From the NCBI GenBank assembly GCA_963678705.1, contig OY783215.1:12877740-12941739 (forward strand): a stretch of DNA of 64,000 bases, read 5' to 3'. This stretch comes from Panorpa germanica (taxonomy: Eukaryota; Arthropoda; Insecta; Mecoptera; Panorpidae). Position numbers and translations under genes: made by a program. Positions 37,301 through 46,605 of this stretch are shown here, piece by piece. The notes under the pieces are model-generated. The model saw only the letters and a list, made by a program, of their open reading frames with translations. It was not told where the DNA came from and did no database searches. Within the stretch, counting starts at the first letter, position 1, and each line of letters begins with the position of its first letter.

Positions 37301-40300
37301 TTTCTTTGATTTAATTTATTTTTCAACATATTCTTGTTTTAGTTCGGTACAAATTTTCTAATGGAGTTCTACCTTTTTATCCTCTCAAAAAAGGAGAATT
37401 TGTTAAAACAAAAATGATTGCATGATGGAAGTGGGGAACCAAGGCTCTGAATTGATTCACTATTAAACTATTAATTTCGTTGTTGTTACTGTTACTATTA
37501 GCTGTAATTTTCATAGTTATGTATGGAGTCTTTCAACAAGAGCAGTCATTTTAAATCAATACAAAAACGCAGTATTTCGGTGACATTAGTCAGATATTAT
37601 GTTTCATTACTAACCTCAGACTTTGTAGCTTAGATTAAAATAAATATGTCACCACTTTTCACGGAAATATTGCGTTTTTCTATTGATTTAAAATGACTGC
37701 TCTTGTTGAAACATTCATAAACTGATTGCTCATATTGAAAGAACCTATATATGGCAATGTTCAAATTTTATAATATCGGATAATATATTCAAAATAAGCA
37801 AAAGAAATTTAAATCAAAATTTACAATTGGAGTGTACATTTAAATTATACATGGACATCAGACCATGACCTATTGTTAAATTTAAGAAAAAAACCTGCTT
37901 ATTAAATTCCTTATAAAAACAGTAAAAATATTATCATATGTATATTCAAATTTTGTTAATGAGTGTATCAATAGGTCACTATTACAACCGCCAAACAAAC
38001 GCGGCGGCGTGTTTCACCTCTTAAGAATAAAACAGGATGACGAATGTCGAGGAACAACGTAAACTTTCTAAGATATCATGTAAGACTCTTTACATGAGGC
38101 ATTATTAGAACATCACTCACATTTCTTAAAATTGCAGGAAATTGCATGTAGGTTGTTTGCAACCACAGATATTGTAATATTGTAGTCTTTTCAGAATGAT
38201 CCGACATTTTTCAAAATCAGTTCGATCCCCACATTCAAAGCAACAAATTCATTTTTTTGAAACCGTGCAGGACAGCAACGTCAAATAATTTATTAACTAA
38301 AGATCATTAAGACATTAGATACCATTCATTAATTACGTTACTCGCAAAGTAGTGGGAAGGGGGTCTTCAAATTGTAGCAAGGTGTGTCAAAGGGCGGAAG
38401 AGGTTAGAAGCTTTGTGACGCCACATATCTCTTTTAAAATACTTCCCAAAATGTGACATGGACAGGGCTAGAACAAGTCTAAAATTAGATAAAGTTAGTA
38501 TAATATAATAGAATATAAAGGGATAATTCATTAGACTCCATAGTTAATTTAACCTAATGTTAGACTTGTTATAGTTGCTTTTTTTATTATGATTACTTTT
38601 TCAAACTTATGATTACTTTGCTAGCTTGATACAAGTTAATTGTAAGATTCCAACTCTCATATAAAACATTGTACCGCAGTATAAGTTTCAAACTTGCTAG
38701 CTTCCTACAAGCTAATACTAAGACTTATTTTCTGCCCGGTCATGTAACAATATTCTTTAATATAACAATGAAATCTTGTAGAACTTAAGGCTATCCATCA
38801 TCAAATACTGTAAATAAAAAACCAATACAAAACCAATATTTCAAATATTCGACATTTCAATCACAGCCCAACGATCAATCAAATTGCATGATTTGCAGAG
38901 TATGTTAATAAGACAATGTTTTTGGTTGATTACAAAATTATTGCAAAATCGTTTTATGTTAAACACACAATTTATCTTTCTAATAAATTCAATTTAATAA
39001 ACATATCAATATGTTACATTCCAATACATCTCACATAGAAAAGTTAATCTAAGAATTAGAAAAAACGCGAATACTGTTGAGAACGGATGTGATACAAGAA
39101 CGAAAATAAAGCAACGTGAAAATAAATTATTATAAGAAACTCTCCAATAGTTTTTTTTTATATATAGTTTCTCGGGCTTCCTAGGCACGTTGCCTTTTAT
39201 CGCCCCTAATATTGTTCTGCTTCTTCTTATACGTTATATCTAGACAACAAGAATGATCTATTCATGGCTACTGCAGTTATAAATTTCGATTTCTCAATCA
39301 AAAAGGGGGTGTTAACAGGAAGCGTCTGCGAAGTCTGTAGCACCGCCCTTTGGAGTCCATTTCTTGCCATTGCTGTATTTTTACATTGCCGCAGAATGTG
39401 GTCAGGATCTGCCTCCTCTTCACCACACTCGCATTTAAAGTTTGGAATGATTTTGTTTCTTGCTAGATGTTTCGGAGTTCCAATATGATTCATTCTTAGT
39501 CTTGAGGTCATTGTTATTAATCTTCTTGGCCATTTTAGTTTGGCAAACCATGGCCTACGATTCAGTATTAGTTGTATTTTGTAAAATTCTCTAACTTTAT
39601 CAGAATTATCCCACTTGTCTTGCCTATTTTTCATAAATCTCCAATAGTTTTGAGTGGCATTTTGGGTCAATTTTATGGCAACGTTACGTAGTGCTCCTCA
39701 TCCCCTCCCAATTGTCCAGAGACGCGTTTGTGTTGACCTAATGACAGATATACAACAGATAATATCGATAATTACTTGTAACCTTTAACATAACTATCCT
39801 AATTACATTTTTAATTAATTATGAAATTTGTGTGTCAAGTTCTTTTACACGATTATTTTCCTTCTCCTCAATTTGCCAGACAAGCGGTGATTTTGATACG
39901 CATGATCACATCGGATCACATTGGCATCAACTATTTGGGACATACAAATAAATGTTTGGTTACAAAACGTTTTGGCCTGAACCTTGCTTTGCCACAAACT
40001 TGTTAACTTGTTACACTTGACCTTATTCAATTGATACATTAATTTATTTGAGAATAAAGATAACAAGAAATGAAATGATTCTTGTGAACCAATCTACTGG
40101 ACTGCGCCCTGCACACAGTGGCGTGTTTTTACAGGGATCACACTAAACACAATTTATTCATTTTATCAACTATCTATTTTTTCTGTGCTTTATTCTTAAA
40201 TTTATTTGTTGAATATATATATATATATATAGTTAACTTTATTAATTAACTTAGGTATTATTATTGCTCCACAATATTTATTAGTTGAATTTTATACACT

Positions 40301-43300
40301 GGAAATACAATTATTCTTTTATATCTAAACTTATTTTAATTTCTTTGAAAATAGACCACTAGCTTGTTCTATTGAGTCCTAAACTAAATCAGTAGTATTC
40401 TGTACCTATGCCAACCTTTTATAAAAAGTGTTGCAACTTATGCAATAAATATTATCTGTGGTTAAAAATTGTAAGTTGCGTAGTATTGCCACACTTGTAG
40501 TGGTACCTGATGTGTCTCAGTGTTGCCAGGTAGTTTGTCTAGTAGTATTACCATATGCTTTTAATATATTCTACTTTTGAATGTACTGCATTATAGAATA
40601 GTATGCATATGGTGCTATTGAATTTAAACAATAGTTAAGTTCTAATTCCTAAGTTCTAAGTTCTAATTGTAAACAAATAAATTTTAGAGTACTTTGGAAA
40701 AACAGACTCTAGCCCAGTTCGTGATAAATACCGATAACTATTATTTTCAAATTGTACGCCACTGGTTTATACGCTTTCTTATCGTCTATGATCTCAAATT
40801 CCTCACAGTAATTAAACCAATATACTAGTAGCTAAATTACTGCTTTTGCCACAACACTTTTGCTCGATGACTTAGCTATACATGCTTGTATGGGGTATAT
40901 ATTATGGGGGACGGGACATGGTTAACTATTTCAAGGATTACAGCTGCCATTGTATCTAATCATTATTGAAGTACACATTTAATTATCTGAGTAAGTCGTA
41001 TATAGAATTTCACCAAATGTACAAGGCTATAAGAACATGTTATAACAAATTATTATTTTAAACTACTTGATTTTTTAAATTGTTGGTTTCAATTGTACGC
41101 CCACGCGTAAATCCTAAACGAAATAATGATAAGTGCATTTTTTGCAGACCGAATTATTACGAGTGTCACTCAAAAATATACCGGAATATTTTGATACATA
41201 TTTATAAAAATACAAATGGAGTGTCTTATTTTTCTACATAGTTTCTTTCAACAGTAATATTTTTTCCACATTCAATAGGATTTTTTTTTGATTCTTCTTT
41301 AATTCTATTAAGTAGTCTATTCTTCACGTACGACCTGGAAGGGTAGAGGGAGGATGCATACAACGATAGCTACTACTTTTAGTATTAGACCGGGCGCTAG
41401 AGGTAAGTGAGTATGCAAACTGTGAGGACCGAATTCCACCAATGGATTTAAGTTAAGAAAAGGTCAAAAATTAATAATGCGGATCTTGCCGGTGAAATAT
41501 TTGGTCCATTTTTTTTTTAGAGGAGAGGGGATGTGAAGGGAGTGGTAGGGGACCATCACAGCTGGTGGCAAGATGTGTGTTGTTATTATTTGGGGTCTCA
41601 GGTATAAGAATCCGACCATAGTTGCCGGTCCTCACATTTTGCATACTCAACTACCTATAGCGCCTGCACTATATCTATAGCATATATATGCGATGCATGC
41701 CGATTCCAGAAGATGTCAAAGTAGCTGTCGCTGCATCCGCCGTCCCTCCCTCATCCTATCTCTTCCACGTTTTAAAGCCAATACATTTGATGTAACTAGT
41801 ACGGACCGTTGGACCCTTACGTTAATTTCTCTTTCTAATAAATGAAATGTTAATAGCAAAATATTAATCATTATTTACTAATTACACAATAATACGATGA
41901 TACTACTTACAACAATATACAGTAAGAGCAAACAATAGATGAATAATTACAAGAAATGATGTGTTTTACAATAAAAAAATAAATAATTAATCGACTCATT
42001 GAATGTTTGCAATTCATCCTGAAGTAAAACCAGCTGCAAAATGCAAAGTATGTCACGCTTACAAACGCAGGCTCGCAGGTCCAGGCATTTTAATGTCTCA
42101 ATCAACCGCCACAGTAGGAGCAAGTGTTAGAACCACACAAAAAAACATTCTTATGTTCAAATATTTTTCATAGAACTAACTTGAGTTATTGTCACAGAAA
42201 TGTTAAAAATGAAAGTAGTTTGCATCCACAAATATGGTCTAGCGGGGTGGAGTGGGATGGGGATTCCTGTAGAAATTAACTGGTAAGACCGGTACAGAAG
42301 CCTTATTATCGATTACACCGTATAATAGTTTAAGAATCTATAAAATGTGCGTTCATTTTCATGTAAATTAGTATTTGAATTCTGTCATGTACAGATAATA
42401 AAAATATTTGTCGCATTTATATCTTGGAAATTGTAAATGATAATATAATTTTAACTGGATATAGGATTAGGATACAGTAAGCTCTCTTCAATCCGTCACG
42501 TAATTTTAATGGAAATTCGAAACATAAATCGTTATAGATAGGATTGCAAACAAATAAAATATGTATTTAATATGTATGCGAATCTTCTGAACCTATGCCA
42601 TCGTTATCGAGAAAGTATTTTGTAAGAGGCACTTACCTTACATGAGGGCCGGTAGTTCTCATTTTGGATATGTTTTAAAGTTAAAGTTGGTAATGAAAAC
42701 TCTTAGTTATTCAACACAGGTGACGTGGGCACGCGCCGCCATCTTGAAAAAATGGTGGCTAAAAATGGTTTCTTGCTAATATCTCGTAATTAGTGCGTCC
42801 TTTGATAAAAATAGTTATTACCAAACTTGTAGAGGACTCAATTCCCTACAAGTTTTGCATATAATGTTTGTGTGTGTGTGTGTCTAAAGTTAAGGCTGTT
42901 AATGATAACTCCTAGTTATTCAACACAGGCGACGTCGGCGCACGCCGCCATCTTGAAAAAATGATGGTCAAAAACTGTTTTTAGGGTATATCTCGTTACT
43001 GGTGCATCCTATGATAAAAATAGTTATTACCAAACTTGTAGAGGACTCAATTCCCTATAAGTTTTGCATACAACGTTTGTGTGTGTGTCTTACAGGGGCG
43101 GAGCTACGTAACTCCAAAGTAGAGCACTTCAATGAAAATTTTAAATATTACAGATTTGAGCTCTATTTTTTATGTTTCAATGATATACTTTATAAATTAA
43201 CTATTACTATTTAAACTATTTGTTGTTCAAGCATTACTAAATAATCTTTGCACCACTAGTAGGTTAAGCTGACGGCTACTTTTATGTATAAGACCTAAAA

Positions 43301-45250
43301 GACAGATAGTGTGCTCACACTCATGATATATGGTACAAGTATTTACGCTATAGTTTTAATAAATGAATAATATTTTTGTCGTATCATGAAACTATAATTC
43401 ATGCGGTACGTCCGGGTGGTAACAATACGTATTTAAATAAACAAATCAAAGCAACAACAGGTCAAAATAAAGCAGCGGATAATTTAGTAAATTGTGGACA
43501 AAGACAAGTCACCCAGGTTCGTGCCCAGCGACAACCGACAACCGTTGAAGGTTGAGTGCATTGTATGCAACGAATATAATGCACGCCTGACTGGTTTTTA
43601 AATGAATAGACAAATTAGGAGTATTTCCTTGTTAAGTATACATAACTAGTCATAGTTCATGTCGCACAAGAAAAACTACAATTTTATATCTAAAAGAAAC
43701 TATTAATATTTTACATATTTAAATATGAAATTTTATCATCAATAAAACGTTGCAAATTTTTGCACAATTATTTAATCTGAAAATTTGAATCGGCTGATAT
43801 CGTCCATTTGAGGTCCAGTTACTTTATTATGCAAGTATCGTTGAAATTCCGACTATGCTGAGAGTAACATATTTATACGAGTAAACATACAAATGCCGCT
43901 AGTCACGCTTCACATCTCTTCCTTGTTTAAATTATAAATCAGATACGGTAATGCCAACCTATTACTCTAAAACGCCATAGATAACAAAATGTACCTAAGT
44001 TTAATATATGTGTAACAAAATTATATAATATTTAAACATTCAATTCAAACTGCCCACGAAAATAAATTACCATGCAATTATTGTATTTAGCGAGCATTGT
44101 ACCTGCAATAACAGATGTTAATTATAAGTTGCAATTACATAAGAATTACATATTAAAAAATGTGACATTTAAAGTTTGTAAAAGTGCGTGGATGAATAAT
44201 TTGAGGCCATTCGTTGCTGTCTTGACGGATCGTGCGTCCGAGGAATGACGTGTTACAACAACAAATGTTTGTCGAACAAAATACGAAAAAAATTATTAAC
44301 ATTTCTAGTTACAAGTTTTAATACAACGACCTCAACACTCTGCTAAACCTGTGGCAATAATTTATATTTGTTTTTATCTATTTATATATTCCAGTAAATA
44401 CAAAACGTATAGGAATGTTAGGTTGATCTTACACTGGAGCCGAGTACTTGCGACCAACGACTTTGTTAATGGGGTGTAGTCGTATTTGCACACTTTAACA
44501 TGAGAGGTAGTTTTTAATTTGATGTGTATCAATACACCACTACAAGAAGTCTGTACTTTGGAAAGCATGGACTCAAACCCGATATTATTGTATTTATTTT
44601 TCTAGATATCAAAAACGCATTTGCTATTTTTACTCCTTTTAATATTTTCATTAATAAAAATGTAATGGTTTTCGTGACAAAATTTCGGCAGATAACGTTA
44701 TTTTGTTACCGTTTTCCAGCCCTGATTTGAAATTTGTCATGGAACAATTATTAACTAAGTTTTTCCTTTTTTAGGCAAACTGGTACCGAGCCGCTCAATA
44801 TTGTCGCTTCCACGGCATGCATTTAGCAAGCATTTCGTCGCAAGAAGAAAATGACAAACTGGAAAAACACATTCGAGACTTTGGTATGTACCCACCTAAA
44901 TTATTTTCAACGCCGAATATTTTCTTTAGTTCGATATAAGTTTAGTTTTTTTGAACCGTCATTTATAGTTTTTGAACGCATATGTAATAGCGAAGTTGAT
45001 TTCAGGCCTCGGAAACGAACATTTCTGGACATCAGGAACTGATTTAGCCGAGGAAGGATCCTTCTTCTGGATGGCAAATGGACGTCCAATAACTTTCACG
45101 AACTGGAACGCTGGAGAACCAAATAACTTCCGTTACGAAAACGGGGAAGAAGAAAACTGTCTGGAATTATGGAACAGAGATGGCAAAGGACTTAAATGGA
45201 ATGATACTCCTTGTTCCTTTGAAACATTTTTTGTTTGCGAAGTGCAGTAA
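28310..45250 (+). CDS. Secreted C-type lectin, four exons
   Basis: Exons: 28310-28394, 36535-36641, 44775-44883, 45006-45250. Joined phases close to a 181-residue protein. Residues 1 to about 19 form a signal peptide (MRFLILFVLFCAVFTDCLS). A short linker with a DCPNC pair (29-33) precedes a single C-type lectin domain at about 58-180. Expected domain cysteines are visible at 74 (AAQYC), 152 (EENC), 170 (NDTPC) and 178 (FFVCE). Calcium and sugar-binding motifs are EPN (138-140, the mannose-type signature) and WND (165-167). In insects such proteins act in haemolymph or at epithelia in microbe recognition; that role is inferred from the family. Introns 1 and 2 are 8140 and 8133 bp and carry many repeats; intron 3 is 122 bp. 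The polyadenylation signal is at 45306. Confidence 0.95.
29790..29925 (+). repeat. Dispersed repeat R3, copy 1
   Basis: About 130 bp similar to 34060-34210 in the same orientation. Shared blocks are ATAATCAT, AAATTATTA (versus ACTTATTA), CAGTGGTGTA, the TAGGAG-TC-TCG region and CAACGTTAAATAAATTAAAT. The length and A-rich end would fit a SINE-like element, but no promoter boxes were recognised. It lies in lectin intron 1. Confidence 0.55.
31890..32460 (+). repeat. Dispersed repeat family R1, copy 2
   Basis: Same orientation and same order of blocks as 525-950. It carries the TTTAATTATTAAAGG palindrome core (about 31973-31990) and the GCTATATCTCCGTCAATATT block, with about 150 bp of extra sequence in the middle (roughly 32040-32270). 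It lies in lectin intron 1, which contains no exon between 28395 and 36534. Confidence 0.7.
33575..33890 (-). pseudogene. Repeated coding fragment of unknown family, copy 2
   Basis: Minus-strand counterpart of 8577-8894, inserted in lectin intron 1. The frame contains NNIYLSLLHFNGLIATSFN, ILPFVIHNTDIS and HFQYDVKVTPKC. Compared with copy 1 it lacks a few residues after GTVV and has extra residues (LNGW) before NQIELL. Its reading frame continues further towards the N-terminus than copy 1 (sequence up to 33890 matches at nucleotide level). It has no methionine of its own in a convincing context and no flanking splice signals, so it is probably a dead insertion. Its origin (transposon, old viral integration or retrocopy) is unresolved. 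Confidence 0.6.
34060..34210 (+). repeat. Dispersed repeat R3, copy 2
   Basis: The partner of 29790-29925. It shares AGTGGTGTAAT, the TGGTAGGAG-TCGTCG region and the GACGTTAAATAAATTAAAT end. Confidence 0.55.
35695..36100 (-). mobile_element. Degenerate LINE ORF2 tail on the minus strand
   Basis: The + strand is a pyrimidine-rich block. Read on the minus strand across shifting frames it gives the order ANIMKGSRYWENREEQ, a Cys-x-x-Cys-like block, EMLEHIKYSC, then a basic/acidic stretch (GKRWLVEIDRRSEEEK). This is the usual order at the end of insect non-LTR retrotransposon polyproteins: an MRG-RYW-E segment, then C--C-----E--EH----C. Multiple frameshifts show a dead copy. The + strand 160-codon frame at 35665-36147 is the antisense shadow. 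Confidence 0.65.
36535..36641 (+). CDS. C-type lectin exon 2
   Basis: Acceptor CTTATTTCAG, donor TTCAAG/GTAAAT, phase 1 in and 0 out. It encodes the linker and start of the lectin fold, including LGEKRYYLGIFFK, which forms the first strand of the domain. Confidence 0.92.
37531..37711. mobile_element. Short MITE with about 53-bp inverted repeats
   Basis: The left arm starts TTTCAACAAGAGCAGTCATT (37531) and the inverted right arm is nearly identical for about 53 bp. Together with a core of about 75 bp this makes an element of 181 bp. No clear target-site duplication was seen at the chosen ends. It could fold into a long hairpin in the lectin pre-mRNA because it lies in intron 2. Confidence 0.82.
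39141..39651 (-). mobile_element. 5'-truncated LINE on the minus strand with target-site duplication
   Basis: The insertion (39155-39637) lies between two copies of TCTCCAATAGTTTT (39141-39154 and 39638-39651; the T-run overlaps the poly(A) tail, so at least 10 bp are certain). On the minus strand it encodes an ORF2 C-terminus: KIQLILNRRPWFAKLKWPRR, SRLRMNHIGTPKHLARN, FKCECGEEEADPDHILRQC and a stop at 39229-39227. A 3' untranslated region and A-tail follow. The frame extends into flanking target DNA by chance, so the apparent 147-codon ORF starts outside the element. Same family as 13344-13616. It sits in lectin intron 2. Confidence 0.93.
40210..40232. repeat. (TA)n microsatellite
   Basis: An uninterrupted run of about ten TA units in lectin intron 2. 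Confidence 0.9.
41320..41775. mobile_element. MITE-like element with long imperfect inverted repeats
   Basis: An inner inverted pair is clear: GCGCTAGAGGTAAGTGAGTA onward at 41394-41430 against the reverse complement of 41624-41665 (shared TGAGTATGCAAA and TGTGAGGACCG). Outer parts match less well: the left GAGGGAGGATGCATACAACG region resembles the inverted right GAGGGAGGGACGGCGGATGC. The exact ends and the duplication are not resolved. GC is raised across the element. It is in lectin intron 2. Confidence 0.65.
42675..43090. repeat. Tandem duplication of a 209-bp unit with GCCGCCATCTTG motifs
   Basis: Two head-to-tail units (42675-42883 and 42884-43090) agree over most of their length. Both contain TAGTTATTCAACACAGG, GCCGCCATCTTGAAAAAATG, ATAGTTATTACCAAACTTG and AGAGGACTCAATTCCCTA. 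Each ends in a (GT)n run (about 42867-42883 and 43077-43088). Each unit carries a GCCATCTT core, the known binding core of YY1/Pho-type zinc fingers. It lies in lectin intron 2. Confidence 0.9.
44775..44883 (+). CDS. C-type lectin exon 3
   Basis: Acceptor CTTTTTTAG, donor TTTG/GTATGT, phase 0 in and 1 out. It encodes ANWYRAAQYCRFHGMHLASI, the first helix of the domain with its conserved cysteine, and the SSQEEND turn. Confidence 0.95.
45006..45250 (+). CDS. C-type lectin exon 4 (sugar-binding half, stop)
   Basis: The acceptor GATTTCAG follows a 122-bp intron. It encodes HFWTSGTDL, the WNAGEPNN loop and KWNDTPCSFETFFVCEVQ and then a TAA at 45248-45250. The GC content is clearly above background. 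Confidence 0.96.
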
Positions 45251-45305
45251 ATAAAAAAGAACCACCAAAATATGTTCATAGTGTATGTGTTACAAAAAAA
45301 TGTGA

Positions 45306-45311
45306 AATAAA
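45306..45311 (+). terminator. Polyadenylation signal of the lectin gene
   Basis: AATAAA 56 bp after the stop codon, followed by A-rich sequence. It is the first canonical signal downstream. Confidence 0.7.
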
Positions 45312-46605
45312 AGTTTAAAAAAAAAACAAAAACTTGAATAAAATATAAAAAGTGACAAAGTAGATAAAGACGATCCACATGAATTGTATTGCAGATTTTA
45401 TTTTATTTACTTGTTGAACAAACGGAAGTTATGTAAGATTCAGAAGTGCAAAAGGAAACAGATAATCCAAACATCATTTAACTGAACTTTCCAATATTAT
45501 GCAACCTATTTGTTTTAACTTAAGTCAAATAGAAATTATTTTTTTTGTATTTTTAAAATCATAGAACATTAAGTGAAACGAATCAATATTACTTACAATT
45601 ATATGCGTGGTAACGAAAAGAAATTTTTAAGTTTTTGTCAAATTAATTTTTAATTGCATGTTTCCGGTGCGATTTAATTGTTCGAATTTCATTAAAATAT
45701 CAAAATTGCAGGTATAATTTGGCTTATATATATACAAGCGAAGTAAGAGTTGACGACCTCGGTCATGTTTGAAGTCTGCATAAAAATTAAATTTAAAAAT
45801 GTTTTTATAAATAAGTTTATTTAAATTTTTTTAATAAATAATTACTACAAAATAATATGATATGTACGTAAATAAAATAATATCTGTAATTTACCAATTT
45901 TGCATCAATAATCGCCAGTTATTCTAGTCGATTCGACAATTTATTTGATTTTTGGTAAATTATATATAATCATGGTGGAAATTTATAAATAATATTATCA
46001 AGCGAGGACTTATAGTAAATAAAACATTGAATTTTAGTATTTTCATTAACGTTTACATACGAATATATTCGTCTATGTTAAGAGAAAATTTAAAATATAT
46101 ATGTATCGATTCGTTTTAAGAAATAACCCCTGATTATTATTTAATGCAACACCTTTCACATTCACAATTTTTTTACAATTTAAAAGTGCAATCATAATAA
46201 TTTATTTTATGTTATGTTTTTGTTTATTGTACATTGTTTAGTTTATATTTAAGTTAACAATACTTTTGTAATATGTTTATATCTATATACTGAATATAAT
46301 TTATAACTATATAATTTTTGTGTTGCATTAGAATCATTACAATAAAACAAATAAAATATAATTCATCAAAACGCATTGACTGCCATATGTATTAAAATAT
46401 ATTAAAAATCAAGTTGAATTATAATAAATTTACATATATAATAAATACTTTTCGTCTTTTATTTCAAAATTCAGATATATTTTCCGTTTCTCGTACTTAC
46501 AAATTATCAGTTTATACTTATTTCATAAACTTTCACTTTTATCTAAACAGATAAACATTTTTCAAATATTATTGCGCCTGACTTAGTGGCAACACAAATA
46601 ACATG
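45312..46605. other. AT-rich intergenic DNA between lectin and satellite
   Basis: No exon, RNA gene or clear mobile element was seen; composition is extremely AT-rich. Confidence 0.5.
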
